64,000 bases of DNA from Gemmatimonadaceae bacterium (GTDB lineage: Bacteria > Gemmatimonadota > Gemmatimonadetes > Gemmatimonadales > Gemmatimonadaceae). The DNA lies in the NCBI GenBank assembly GCA_025930755.1, contig JAICOJ010000007.1:1-64000 (forward strand), written 5' to 3'. A model generated the notes under the pieces. It searched no databases. It was not told the DNA's origin and saw nothing but the letters and a program-made list of their open reading frames with translations. Positions 8,321-16,515 of this stretch are shown here, in pieces. The position numbers were made by a program, and so were the translations under genes. Positions within the stretch are counted from its first letter, which is position 1. Every line of letters begins with the position of its first letter.

Positions 8321-9535
8321 GTGAGGGGCGCGGGGAAGATCGCCGGCATCGTTGCCGTGACCGTTGCGCTGACGCCTCCGGTCGAGCAGCCTCGCGACGC
8401 GCTGCCGCTCGTCGTGCCGGAGAGCGTCGGCATGTCGACGGCACGGCTCCGCGACATCGACCGCGCATTGCTCGAGGGTCTCGCGGCGGGCGGGTATCCG
8501 GGCATCGTGACCGTGGTCGGCCGGCGAGAGGGCGTCGTGTGGCGGCGCGGATTCGGGCGGATGACGTGGTCGATGCTCAGCGCGCCGGTGACGCCGATGG
8601 AGACGATGTACGACGTGGCGTCGCTGACGAAGGTCGTGTCCACCACGATGGCGGCGATGCTGCTGTGGGATGAGGGGCGTCTCAGGCTCGACGCGCCGGT
8701 GTCGCGCTACCTTCCCGAGTTCCGTGGGGAAGGGCGCGATCGCGTGACCGTCGAGCATCTGCTGACGCACCGCTCGGGGCTTCCCGCGGCGCCGGCGTTA
8801 GGCGGTGCATCGTCCCCGGAGGGCGCCCGACGCGCCATGCTCACGACGCCGGTGACGCGCGAGCCCGGCGCGCGGGGCACGTACTCCGACGCCGGACCGG
8901 CGATCCTTGCGCTGGTCGTCGAGGCGATCGCGCGTGAGCCGATCGACCGGTTCGTCGAGCGGCGCGTCTACCGCCCACTGGGCATGCGGCATACGAGCTT
9001 TCGTCCCTCCGCGTCGCATCTCGAGCACATTGCGCCGACGTCGCGCACGCTCGGGGCGGGGGTCGTGCACGATGGCAACGCCCGTCGCCTCGGCGGCGTC
9101 GCCGGGCATGCGGGACTCTTCTCGACCGCGGACGACCTCGCGCGGCTCGCGCTCGCGCTGTTGAATGGCGGCGCGGCCGGTCACGTCCGCATCGCGAGCG
9201 ACAGCGCCGTTGACCGCTTCACACGCCGCAGCGCCGGATGGCGGGCGCTCGGATGGGATACGTGCGCGGGGGGCGCGAGCTGCGGTCAACGGATGGGTGA
9301 GCGCGCCTTCGGCCACACCGGATTCACCGGCACATCGATGTGGATCGACCCCGTGCGCGAGCTGTTCGTGATCGTGCTGACGAATCACGTGCTGCCGCGC
9401 GAATCCCCGGTGCCGAACGCGATCCTCGCCGACGTGCGCGCGGACGTCGCCGACGTGGCGACGATCGCGATGGACGCGGTTGGGGACTCTTCCTTCGTCC
9501 TGAGATCGGAACGGAAGATCGGATGGAGAGAATGA
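8321..9535 (+). CDS. Serine hydrolase, beta-lactamase/esterase fold (class C-like)
   Basis: A 404-residue protein of the beta-lactamase-related serine hydrolase family (EstB/AmpC-type fold). The motifs are SLTK (S101, K104), Y188-S-D in place of YxN, and HTG (about 332) as the third box. An N-terminal hydrophobic stretch suggests export. Members cleave esters or D-amino acid peptides; resistance to beta-lactams should not be assumed. The start is GTG 8321, four bases after the DUF486 stop. One of the rare TTA leucine codons lies in a CGTTAGG motif. The TGA stop is also the first base triplet of the family A repeat. Confidence 0.88.
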   Translation: MRGAGKIAGIVAVTVALTPPVEQPRDALPLVVPESVGMSTARLRDIDRALLEGLAAGGYPGIVTVVGRREGVVWRRGFGRMTWSMLSAPVTPMETMYDVASLTKVVSTTMAAMLLWDEGRLRLDAPVSRYLPEFRGEGRDRVTVEHLLTHRSGLPAAPALGGASSPEGARRAMLTTPVTREPGARGTYSDAGPAILALVVEAIAREPIDRFVERRVYRPLGMRHTSFRPSASHLEHIAPTSRTLGAGVVHDGNARRLGGVAGHAGLFSTADDLARLALALLNGGAAGHVRIASDSAVDRFTRRSAGWRALGWDTCAGGASCGQRMGERAFGHTGFTGTSMWIDPVRELFVIVLTNHVLPRESPVPNAILADVRADVADVATIAMDAVGDSSFVLRSERKIGWRE

Positions 9536-9608
9536 AGAACGAGGAACGAGGAAGTCGATCAGCGAAGGTTGTCCTCGAATCAGCTTCCTCGTTCCTCGTG
9601 CTTCTTCA
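9534..9608. repeat. Inverted GAACGAG array between convergent genes (family A)
   Basis: A near-symmetric palindrome: TGAAGAACGAGGAACGAGGAAG on the left and its complement CTTCCTCGTTCCTCGTGCTTCTTCA on the right. Both flanking genes end inside its outermost TGA triplets, one from each strand. It may serve as a bidirectional terminator. Confidence 0.85.
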
Positions 9609-10037
9609 TTCGGGATCCGTCGGGGGAGGGTTGCGCGCCAGCCCGATCCCGATTCCTCCGTACTTTCCATCCGGCGTCAGCACGATGCGCAGGAGCACCG
9701 GACCCGGCGCATGCTCGAAATCGGCGGTCCGCCAGTACTGGTAGCTGCCAAGCCGGCGCACCACTTTCTCCTCGGTGACCTTCACCTGATTCCCGCCGTG
9801 GATGGCGATCTCGCCAACGAGGCGGGTGAGCTCCATGCGGGCGGTATCGGCGTTGGAGTTCGGTGCCAGGTTCAGGACGACGCTGTCGAGCTGATTGGCG
9901 AGAATCCAGTCGGCGAGCTTGCGGCCGGCGACGACGAGATCGGTCGTCGGCGGGGGCGGCATCGCTGGTGAAGACTGAGCGGTCGCGGTGCTGGTCAGCA
10001 GAACGACGCTGGCGATCGCGAGAAGGCGGAAGGACAT
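9606..10037 (-). CDS. Small exported protein of unknown function
   Basis: A 143-residue protein with a clear signal peptide (about 1-20, ending STATAQ), a Pro-rich linker, and a compact domain ending FEHAPGPVLLRIVLTPDGKYGGIGIG. That ending is reminiscent of small NTF2-like DUF3887 domains (a beta strand carrying TPDGKYGGI), but I cannot assign the family firmly. It is convergent with the serine hydrolase, and its stop codon lies at the edge of the family A palindrome. The fpg-like gene runs away from it in the opposite direction. Confidence 0.75.
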   Translation of the reverse strand: MSFRLLAIASVVLLTSTATAQSSPAMPPPPTTDLVVAGRKLADWILANQLDSVVLNLAPNSNADTARMELTRLVGEIAIHGGNQVKVTEEKVVRRLGSYQYWRTADFEHAPGPVLLRIVLTPDGKYGGIGIGLARNPPPTDPE

Positions 10038-10123
10038 CGGATCCCTCGAGAGGGTAGGAGGCTTTCGACCGTACGCCGGGGTGGACCCCCCAGTTTCGCA
10101 GGATCAGCGGCCGCTATCGATCG

Positions 10124-11011
10124 ATGCCAGAGCTCCCGGACATCCTCGCGTACCTCGAAGCGCTCGGCCCACGAGTGGTGGGCCGGCCCATCGAGCGCGC
10201 GCGCGTGCTCAGTCCCTTTGTGCTGCGCACCGTGGAACCGCCGTTCCCGGAGATCGAAGGAAAATCCGTGCGTGGGCTCCGGCGTTTGGGGAAGCGAATC
10301 GTGTTCGAGCTCGATGATGAGCTGTATCTGGTGATTCATCTCATGATCGCCGGACGGCTGCGCTGGCGCGCGCGTGACGGAAAGCTGTTCGGGCGCATGA
10401 CGCTCGCCGCCTTCGACTTTCCGGACGGAACGCTCGCGCTCACCGAGGCCGGAACCAGACGGCGCGCGTCCATTCATCTCGTGCGCGGAGAGGCGGCGCT
10501 CGAGCCGTTCCGGCGAGGCGGGCTCAACGTGCTCGAGATCACCGAGGCTCAGTTCGCCGAGCGTCTGCGCTCGGAAAGCCATACGCTCAAGCGCGCCCTC
10601 ACCGATCCCCGACTCTTCGACGGCATCGGCAACGCATACTCCGACGAGATCCTTCACCACGCACGCCTCTCACCGCTTCAGCTCACGCGGCGGCTCGATG
10701 ACGACGCGGTGAGCCGTCTCTTCGTGAGCGCGCAGGCGACGCTGCGCGAATGGATCGATCGTCTGGGGGCGGAGGCCCGAAACGGGTTTCCGGAAAAGGT
10801 GACGGCGTTTCGCGATGGCATGGCCGTGCACGGTCGATTCAAGCAGCCATGTCCGGTGTGCGGCGCGCCGGTGCAGCGCATTCGCTACGCGGACAACGAG
10901 ACGAACTATTGCGCGCGATGCCAGACCGGCGGACGGCTGCTCGCCGACCGGGCGATGTCGCGACTCCTCAAGGAAGACTGGCCGCGAACGCTGGAGGAGC
11001 TCGAAGCATGA
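10124..11011 (+). CDS. Formamidopyrimidine-DNA glycosylase family protein (Fpg/Nei)
   Basis: A 295-residue base-excision repair glycosylase/AP lyase. The catalytic N-terminus reads MPELPD (Pro2 nucleophile, Glu3), a helix-two-turn-helix spans about 150-185 (FDGIGNAYSDEI), and the C-terminal zinc finger has C243, C246, C263 and C266 followed by QTGG. These are the family hallmarks. Whether it prefers 8-oxoguanine (Fpg) or oxidised pyrimidines (Nei) cannot be read; PELPD rather than PELPE is common in the less-studied branches. It overlaps the phospholipase D gene by 4 bp (ATGA), so the two are translated together although no functional link is obvious. Confidence 0.93.
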   Translation: MPELPDILAYLEALGPRVVGRPIERARVLSPFVLRTVEPPFPEIEGKSVRGLRRLGKRIVFELDDELYLVIHLMIAGRLRWRARDGKLFGRMTLAAFDFPDGTLALTEAGTRRRASIHLVRGEAALEPFRRGGLNVLEITEAQFAERLRSESHTLKRALTDPRLFDGIGNAYSDEILHHARLSPLQLTRRLDDDAVSRLFVSAQATLREWIDRLGAEARNGFPEKVTAFRDGMAVHGRFKQPCPVCGAPVQRIRYADNETNYCARCQTGGRLLADRAMSRLLKEDWPRTLEELEA

Positions 11012-12501
11012 CCACTGCGCCGGTCTCGGGTGCGGAGTCTCGCCGGTCGTCCGAGCGCAGCCTGATCGAGCAGGCGTTTTCGCGCGCGGCGGGTGGGCCG
11101 CTCATCACCGGGAACAGCGTTCGGCTGCTTCGTGATGCCGCCGAGAACTATCCGGCATGGCTCGACGCGATCGCGGCCGCGGAGCGGACGGTCCACTTCG
11201 AGACCTACATCATTTGGGATGATGCATCGGGGGCGATGTTCGCCGACGCGCTGACGGCCAAGGCGCGCGACGGCGTCCGCGTCAGGGTGCTGTACGACTG
11301 GCTGGGTGGCGTCGGCAAGACTCCGCGTCGTTTTTGGGACGCGATGAGTCGCGCCGGCGTCGAAGTGCGCTCGTTCAATCCGCTGCGCCTCTCGAGCCCG
11401 TTAGGCTGGGTGCACCGCGACCACCGCAAGGCCCTCATTGTCGATGGTCTGGTCGGGTTCGTGTCGGGCCTGTGCGTTGGCCAGCAGTGGGTCGGGTACC
11501 CGCAGCGCGGCATCGCGCCGTGGCGAGACACCGGGCTCGAGCTTCGCGGCCCGGCGGTCGACGACGTGGAGCGCGCATTCGCTCGCGCGTGGTCGGTCGC
11601 GGGCGCAGCGAACGCTACCGAGGCGCATCTCGAGGTTCGCGGCGCCGCACCGGCGGGTAACGTCGCCGTCCGGGTCATCGCGAGCGAGCCGTGGAGTGCG
11701 CGGATGATCCGCGTCGCGCACCTCATGGCATCGGCCGCGCGCGAGCGCTGGTGGCTCACCGACGCGTATTTCGCCGGGACGCCGGAGTACGTGCAGGCGT
11801 TGCGCGCCGCGGCACGCGACAGCGTCGACGTCCGCCTGCTGGTGCCGGGAACGACGGACATTCCGGTGCTCCAGGCGTTCACGCGCGCCGGCTACCGTCC
11901 GCTCCTCGAGGCTGGCGTTCGCGTCTTCGAGTGGCGGGGCTCCATGCTGCACGCGAAGACGGCCGTCGGTGACGACGAGTGGGCGCGGGTGGGATCGAGC
12001 AACCTCAACATTGCGAGCTGGATCGGGAACTGGGAGCTGGACGTGGCGGTGAACGACAAGGCGTTCGCCGACCAGATGGTCGCGATGTATATGGCGGATC
12101 TCGAGAACGCGACCGAGATCGTCCTGCGTGAGGCGCGGGTCACCGATCGGCGCCGGTTCGTGCGCTCACCGGTGGCGACGCGGCGCCGGGTGGGGAGCGC
12201 CGGCCGCATCGCGGCGGGTGCGCTTCGACTCGGCAACACCGCCAGCGCCATGCTCACCGAGCACCGCGTCCTCGGCCGGGTCGAAGCGCGGGGCGCGGCG
12301 GCACTCGGCGGCATCTGCGTCGCGATTGCCCTCGTCGTGCTTTTCTGGCCCCGACTCCTCGCCCTGCCGTTCGGGGTGGTTCTCGCTTGGATCGGTACGG
12401 CGATGCTGCTCAAGGCGCACCGACTCCGCCGCGAGCGCGAGCAGCGTGGGGAGCGGCGGACCCGCGTCGTCGAGGCAGGCTCGGAGGGCACACGCACCTA
12501 G
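11008..12501 (+). CDS. Phospholipase D-family cardiolipin synthase-like protein
   Basis: A 497-residue protein with two phospholipase D HKD motifs: HRKALIVDG (H139, K141, D146) and HAKTAVGDDEWARVGSSN in the second half. Two hydrophobic helices at the C-terminus (about 430-475) anchor it to the membrane, which differs from the usual N-terminal anchor of bacterial cardiolipin synthases. The likely reaction is phosphatidyl transfer between phospholipids. The track ORF starts at 10750, but ATG 11008, overlapping the glycosylase stop, gives the natural N-terminus. A CGTTAGG motif supplies a TTA leucine codon in SPLGW. Confidence 0.88.
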   Translation: MTTAPVSGAESRRSSERSLIEQAFSRAAGGPLITGNSVRLLRDAAENYPAWLDAIAAAERTVHFETYIIWDDASGAMFADALTAKARDGVRVRVLYDWLGGVGKTPRRFWDAMSRAGVEVRSFNPLRLSSPLGWVHRDHRKALIVDGLVGFVSGLCVGQQWVGYPQRGIAPWRDTGLELRGPAVDDVERAFARAWSVAGAANATEAHLEVRGAAPAGNVAVRVIASEPWSARMIRVAHLMASAARERWWLTDAYFAGTPEYVQALRAAARDSVDVRLLVPGTTDIPVLQAFTRAGYRPLLEAGVRVFEWRGSMLHAKTAVGDDEWARVGSSNLNIASWIGNWELDVAVNDKAFADQMVAMYMADLENATEIVLREARVTDRRRFVRSPVATRRRVGSAGRIAAGALRLGNTASAMLTEHRVLGRVEARGAAALGGICVAIALVVLFWPRLLALPFGVVLAWIGTAMLLKAHRLRREREQRGERRTRVVEAGSEGTRT

Positions 12502-12648
12502 CGCTCGCCGGAGACGGGCGCGGTAGGAGAATCCCTGACTCGGGTCGTCGTTCTGCCCGACGTGATTTCCCCCTTCTCCCGACCGAGAAAATGTCGGCTC
12601 CGAAGCAGTTTCATGGCGAAGGAAGCAACCGCCACTCAGGAGACCGAC

Positions 12649-13662
12649 ATGCAAGTCCCGAAGATCATGCTATCGACCGTGGGCGCCGCTCTCGTGGGCG
12701 CGAGCTTTTTCGCTCTCACCGACGTTGGCGGTACCTCGACCGAGGTCATCGACTTCGGCACCAGGGTGACGGCGACGACTCCAGCCTACGACGCGCGCCT
12801 TGCGCGCGCCTCGGATGCGCGGATCAAGGAATTCATCATTCCGGTCACGCACGACACGATCGAGATCGCGAACGGCGTGAAGTACGAAGGATGGACCTTC
12901 GGCGGCACCGTTCCCGGGCCGGTGATTCGCGTGCGCGAGGGCGATCTCGTTCGGATCAAGGTCGTAAACAAGTCGCCGATGCCGCACTCGATCGATTTTC
13001 ACTCGGCGCGCATCCCGGCGAACATCGCGTACCGCACGTTCAATCCTGGCGACTCGATCAGCTTCGAGTTCGTGGCGCGTGATCCGGGCGCCTACATGGT
13101 GCACTGCGGAACGCCGCCGGTGACGATGCACATCATGCAGGGGATGTACTTCGCGATCATCGTCGACCCGAGAAACGGCTGGGGGACCAAGGCGGACAAG
13201 GAGTTCGTGCTGGTCCAGAGCGAGTTCTATACGATGAAGGACTCGACGACTGGCGCCGTCATCCCCGACTGGAACGGCGCGATGTCGAAGCAGGCGACGC
13301 AGGTCGTGTTCAACGGCCGTGCATTCCAGTACAAGGACAACCCGATCAACGTGGACGTGGGCGATCGCGTGCGGATCTTCGTCGTGAACGCGGGCCCGAC
13401 GTTCCGGAGTGACTTTCACGTGGTGGGTGCTGTGTTCGATCGCGTGTACGCGGACGGCAATCCCGCGAACGTGATGGAGCGGGTGCAGACGCAGAGCATC
13501 CCGGCGGGTGGCGGCGCGGTGTTCGAGACCGTGTTCGACGCCGACGCCAGCGGCGAAGGCCTCTATCCCTTCGTGACGCACAGCTTCGCGGACGCGGAGA
13601 AGGGAGCGGTCGGGATCATCAAGGTGGGTACGCCCACGGCGTTTGCCCACATGGATCACTAA
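12649..13662 (+). CDS. nirK: Copper-containing nitrite reductase (NirK-type), divergent
   Basis: A 337-residue two-cupredoxin-domain protein with an N-terminal hydrophobic export signal. Type 1 copper ligands are H113, C153, H161 and M166; type 2 copper ligands are H118, H152 and, from domain 2, H311 in FVTHSF. The catalytic Asp116 (in HSIDFH) and His257 (RSDFHVV) are also present. It should reduce nitrite to nitric oxide in the periplasm. The Cys-to-His spacing is 8 rather than the common 9 residues, as expected for a divergent class. ATG 12649 is chosen because CAGGAGA lies 6 bp upstream; the earlier ATGs lack a ribosome site. The following genes are nitrosative-stress accessories, which supports the call. 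Confidence 0.88.
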   Translation: MQVPKIMLSTVGAALVGASFFALTDVGGTSTEVIDFGTRVTATTPAYDARLARASDARIKEFIIPVTHDTIEIANGVKYEGWTFGGTVPGPVIRVREGDLVRIKVVNKSPMPHSIDFHSARIPANIAYRTFNPGDSISFEFVARDPGAYMVHCGTPPVTMHIMQGMYFAIIVDPRNGWGTKADKEFVLVQSEFYTMKDSTTGAVIPDWNGAMSKQATQVVFNGRAFQYKDNPINVDVGDRVRIFVVNAGPTFRSDFHVVGAVFDRVYADGNPANVMERVQTQSIPAGGGAVFETVFDADASGEGLYPFVTHSFADAEKGAVGIIKVGTPTAFAHMDH

Positions 13663-13663
13663 G

Positions 13664-13876
13664 ATGATCAATCGACCGATCGACGCCGGCATCACCGTCA
13701 ACGAGATGCTCCGCGTGTACCCGGCGACCGTGTCCGTTCTCAATGCCTTCGGAATCGACGCCTGCTGCGGCGGCGCAGCCGCACTCGGTGAGGCGGCCCG
13801 CCGCGACGGCGTCGACCTCGACGAGCTCCTCCGTGCGCTGGCAGCTGTGACGGCGGTCGCGGAGGTAGCGAGATGA
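13664..13876 (+). CDS. DUF542 (ScdA/RIC N-terminal) domain protein
   Basis: A 70-residue protein that is all DUF542: VNEMLRVYPATVSVLNAFGIDACCGG, with the conserved CCGG cysteine pair. In RIC/ScdA/YtfE proteins this domain precedes a hemerythrin-like di-iron domain and is linked to repair of iron-sulfur clusters damaged by nitric oxide. Here it is free-standing. It begins 1 bp after the nirK stop and overlaps the cupin gene by 4 bp, so it belongs to the nitrite/NO operon. The missing hemerythrin domain may be encoded elsewhere or be unnecessary. Confidence 0.87.
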   Translation: MINRPIDAGITVNEMLRVYPATVSVLNAFGIDACCGGAAALGEAARRDGVDLDELLRALAAVTAVAEVAR

Positions 13877-14223
13877 CCATCATCGATCCTCGTCAGGCGG
13901 CGGCCGACGCCGTGGCGCACGACCCCCGTCGCCCGGCGACCGCCATCGTATATGACTCACCGGACGCTCGCTCGATCGTGTTTCGTCTCGCCGAGGGCCA
14001 GCAAGTTCCCCCGCATCGGAGCCCGTCGACGGTCATGCTCACCGTCCTGTTCGGGCGCGGCATGGTGTCAGGTGCCGATGGCGAGAAGCAAGTCGAGGCG
14101 GGAGAGGTTATCGTGTACGAGCGCGGTGAGCTTCATGGCATGCGGGCGAGCGAGGGGTCGTTCGTCCTGCTCGCGACCATCACTCCAAGGCCTGGCGAGC
14201 GCCCCCCGTTAGGAGTGGTCTGA
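13873..14223 (+). CDS. Small cupin protein in the nirK operon
   Basis: A 116-residue single-domain cupin. The first cupin box is degenerate (GQQVPPHRSPSTVMLTVLFGRG) with one clear His, and the second contains GEVIVYERGELHGMRA with a second His, so a metal site is possible. Such cupins recur next to DUF542 and NO-handling genes, but their reaction is not established. It overlaps the DUF542 gene by 4 bp and its stop overlaps the next start by one base (TGATG). A CGTTAGG motif lies near the 3' end. Confidence 0.83.
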   Translation: MTIIDPRQAAADAVAHDPRRPATAIVYDSPDARSIVFRLAEGQQVPPHRSPSTVMLTVLFGRGMVSGADGEKQVEAGEVIVYERGELHGMRASEGSFVLLATITPRPGERPPLGVV

Positions 14224-14657
14224 TGGACTGGTTCGTGAAGGCATTCATCAAGGCGAGCCTCGCGTGGCTGGTGCTTGCCGTCTCGATGGGTGTCGCCATG
14301 GCCGTGCGCCCGCAGTGGCTCGTCTACCGCCCTGCCCACTTGCACATGGCGTTGCTAGGATTCGTAGCGATGATGATCTTCGGCGTGGCCTACCACGTGA
14401 TCCCGCGCTTCACCGGCAACCCGTTGCATAGTCGCACGCTCGCCGGGGTCCATTGGTGGCTCGCCAACGTCGGCCTCACCAGTCTCGTGGGCGGCTTCGT
14501 GATGCGCGTGCATTTGGGCGAAGGGGCGATCCCGGTGCTCGCCGGCGGCGGGGTGGTTGCCGCGGCTGGTGCCTACGCGTTCGCGTACAACCTCTGGCGG
14601 ACGCTCGACGCTGCGCCTCGCCCAGCCCTGGCTGGAGTGCGCGTGTCTCGCGCCTGA
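14223..14657 (+). CDS. Four-helix membrane protein resembling heme-copper oxidase subunit I
   Basis: A 144-residue integral membrane protein with about four helices. Helix 2 carries RPAHLHMALLGFVAMMIFGVAYHVIPR, which resembles the helices of cytochrome oxidase/NO reductase subunit I and NnrS proteins with conserved membrane histidines (AHxH and YHxxPR). Short proteins of this kind sit beside NirK/DUF542 genes, and a role in heme/copper or NO handling is likely but unproven. It is coupled to both neighbours by TGATG overlaps. It shares the AHxH-xxLxGFVxMMIxGVA pattern with the next gene, so the two may be a duplicated pair acting as a heterodimer. Confidence 0.8.
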   Translation: MDWFVKAFIKASLAWLVLAVSMGVAMAVRPQWLVYRPAHLHMALLGFVAMMIFGVAYHVIPRFTGNPLHSRTLAGVHWWLANVGLTSLVGGFVMRVHLGEGAIPVLAGGGVVAAAGAYAFAYNLWRTLDAAPRPALAGVRVSRA

Positions 14658-15112
14658 TGCATTCGCTCGTCAGGCGGTTTCTCAAGACCGCCATCACGTT
14701 CCTGGTGATTGGGCTGCTCCTCGGCCTCTGGATGATGGTCGAGCGCGAGCTCGGCGGCCGCATGGCCGGGCCGTACGCGGTGAGCGCGCACACGCACGCC
14801 ATTCTCGTCGGCTTCGTCATGATGATGATTCTTGGCGTCGCCCTTTGGCTTTTCCCGAGACCGTCGAAGGAGGACACCCGCTATACGCCTCGCGCGGCCG
14901 AGGGGGCGTATTGGCTGGTGACGGTCGGCACGGCGGTGCGGGTCGTTGGTGAGCTCGCCCGGCCGAACGTGCCGGCGCGCTGGATGGGGATCACGATCGT
15001 GATCGCCGGAGCGCTACAGGTGATTGGCATCGCGCTGTTCTTCTATACCATGTGGCAGCGGATCCGGCCGGCCGGAAGCCAGGCTCGCGAGGCGCAGGGA
15101 GAGAGGTTCTAG
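14657..15112 (+). CDS. Second four-helix oxidase-like membrane protein
   Basis: A 151-residue membrane protein that parallels the previous gene: AHTHAILVGFVMMMILGVALWLFPRP matches the same helix, including the AHxH histidines. It starts at ATG 14657 in a TGATG overlap; the track start at 14453 is an artefact of reading through the previous gene. It has four membrane segments and a charged C-terminal tail. As the last gene of the nirK operon it probably works with its paralogue in NO/nitrite metabolism or as a heme-binding sensor, but no activity is known. The gene ends just before a TCGCGATCGCGA palindrome. Confidence 0.8.
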   Translation: MHSLVRRFLKTAITFLVIGLLLGLWMMVERELGGRMAGPYAVSAHTHAILVGFVMMMILGVALWLFPRPSKEDTRYTPRAAEGAYWLVTVGTAVRVVGELARPNVPARWMGITIVIAGALQVIGIALFFYTMWQRIRPAGSQAREAQGERF

Positions 15113-15143
15113 TCGCGATCGCGAGGCGCGCGGCCTGACTCGC

Positions 15144-15542
15144 CTACCGGCGTACGACGCGGGCCGCGAGCGTCATGTCCCACAGGCCGCTCACCGGCTC
15201 GCCATTGCGCATGGCCGGACGAAAGGTAACGCTCTCGAGCCAGCGCTCGATGGCGATACGATCTTGCGTGCCGACAACGCCGCTGAGTTTGAGCGTCCGC
15301 ACATCGGCCCGTCCAAGGGCATCGACCATCACCTGGATCCGTATTCGCACCGTGGCCCGCCCGCCGGCGTTGGACTCGGGGACCGCTATGTCCGGGGCGG
15401 ATGCGCGCGTCAACAACCGAGGTGGTTCGGTTTGCGCTGGCGCTGGGGACGCGCTTGGCTGAGCGGCTTTCGCGCACGCGACCGCGCCGAAGGCGCATAG
15501 CGCGCCGAGCGGCACCAGCCGTATCAGTCTGAATCTCGCCAT
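15144..15542 (-). CDS. TonB C-terminal-like domain lipoprotein
   Basis: A 132-residue protein with a lipoprotein-type N-terminus (GAVACAKAAQ, Cys about 23), a Pro-rich spacer, and a domain reading VRIRIQVMVDALGRADVRTLKLSG... LESVTFRPAMRNGEPVSG, which is the TonB C-terminal fold (strand, SG, FxPAxxNGxPV). It lacks the inner-membrane helix and long PxPx arm of true TonB. It could be a periplasmic partner of envelope proteins rather than an energy transducer. It ends an apparent minus-strand group with the next three genes and converges on the nirK operon. Confidence 0.78.
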   Translation of the reverse strand: MARFRLIRLVPLGALCAFGAVACAKAAQPSASPAPAQTEPPRLLTRASAPDIAVPESNAGGRATVRIRIQVMVDALGRADVRTLKLSGVVGTQDRIAIERWLESVTFRPAMRNGEPVSGLWDMTLAARVVRR

Positions 15543-15545
15543 GAC

Positions 15546-16046
15546 TTAGAGATCCTCGCCGATGAGGTTGCCGAGCGCGCTCCGGAACAACTGGAACTCC
15601 TTGGTCATCTCGAGCTCGTGCTCGCGTCCAAGCGCGTCGGGATATGCGTTGGAGCCGCTCGATGTGAGGCGGAAGTCGCCAGCGGTGAGCCGGAGCGTCC
15701 AGCCATCTCCGTCGACGACGCCTTCGGCCGCATACCGGGGGCGCCAGCGCTGAACGCCCGCCCGCTCGGTAGCGACCCAGAACTCACGCCACGCGTCCGC
15801 GGTCGGTGCACTTCGGATCGTGTCGATGGCGACGCCAGGCCGCCAATCCCACGGCGTTCGCCACATGGCGATCGAAGTGCCTTCGAGCTCGACGGTCACG
15901 GCATCCATCGCGAACCCGCCGTAGATGAAGCGGAGCTCGTCCGGCGCTCCTTCTCGCGGAAGGGGCGCGGTCGGCGCCTCACAGCGGGTGAGCGCCATGA
16001 ACGCGATGCTTGCAGCGACGATACGGGCGGTCAGAAGCGACATCAT
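15546..16046 (-). CDS. Lipoprotein of unknown function
   Basis: A 166-residue protein with a signal peptide and probable lipobox ALTRC (Cys about 22). The rest is a beta-rich soluble domain with several Trp residues and no motif I know. Two ATGs in a row (16046 and 16043) start it. It lies 3 bp upstream of the TonB-like gene, so the two are very likely co-transcribed. A CGTTAGG motif occurs just upstream at 16060. Confidence 0.72.
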   Translation of the reverse strand: MMSLLTARIVAASIAFMALTRCEAPTAPLPREGAPDELRFIYGGFAMDAVTVELEGTSIAMWRTPWDWRPGVAIDTIRSAPTADAWREFWVATERAGVQRWRPRYAAEGVVDGDGWTLRLTAGDFRLTSSGSNAYPDALGREHELEMTKEFQLFRSALGNLIGEDL

Positions 16047-16061
16047 GGCCCTAAAATATCG

Positions 16062-16469
16062 TTAGGACTGGGCTTGGCCAGACCGCGCCGGGTGGCCCGT
16101 GCGAGACTCGGCCACCGCGAGCAGGAGGCCGGCCGCGATTCCGAGGCTCCAGCTCTTCGGATCCTGCCAGAGCCAGAGCTTGAACACCGTGGTCTCGAGC
16201 ATCAAGAGCAGCGCGAGCACGCGGTAGCCGCGATGCGGCGTGACGATGCCGGAGTACGTGAGAAAGAGCGTATGACCGGAGAAAGGGAGACCGGGCACAC
16301 CGATCCCGCGCAGCGCCGACACGAATACCACGACTGCGTCCAGCAGCCATCGGCGAGAGAACGACAGCGGGCCTTCGGCGAGGCGAAGACGCAACCAGAT
16401 CGGCGTGGCGATGAGCATCGGCGCCACGTACAACAGGAAGAAGCGGAGTCCGCGCACCTCCAGGCTCAT
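16062..16469 (-). CDS. Small integral membrane protein of unknown function
   Basis: A 135-residue protein with about four hydrophobic segments (FFLLYVAPMLIATPIWL; LLDAVVVFVSAL; VLALLLMLETTVFKLWL; LGIAAGLLLAVAE). I do not recognise the family. It lies 46 bp downstream of the M61 peptidase and 15 bp upstream of the lipoprotein, in the same orientation, and is probably part of that transcript. The start may be ATG 16469; no clear Shine-Dalgarno was seen. An overlapping ORF in another frame (16051-16488) is rejected. Confidence 0.65.
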   Translation of the reverse strand: MSLEVRGLRFFLLYVAPMLIATPIWLRLRLAEGPLSFSRRWLLDAVVVFVSALRGIGVPGLPFSGHTLFLTYSGIVTPHRGYRVLALLLMLETTVFKLWLWQDPKSWSLGIAAGLLLAVAESRTGHPARSGQAQS

Positions 16470-16515
16470 CCTGCCGGCTGCGTCTCACGCGGAAGAACGA
16501 GATCGAGGCTCCGGC

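Noticed and set aside
12502-12648. FNR or NsrR site upstream of nirK
   Set aside because: No TTGAT-N4-ATCAA or recognisable NsrR dyad was found; CCGAC/GTCGG arms are too short.
12670-13920. Minus-strand ORF of 416 residues opposite nirK
   Set aside because: Antisense shadow; nirK ligands are all in the plus frame.
15113-15124. TCGCGATCGCGA palindrome as a terminator
   Set aside because: A 12-bp self-complementary sequence without loop or T tract, and only 31 bp between convergent genes; probably just composition.
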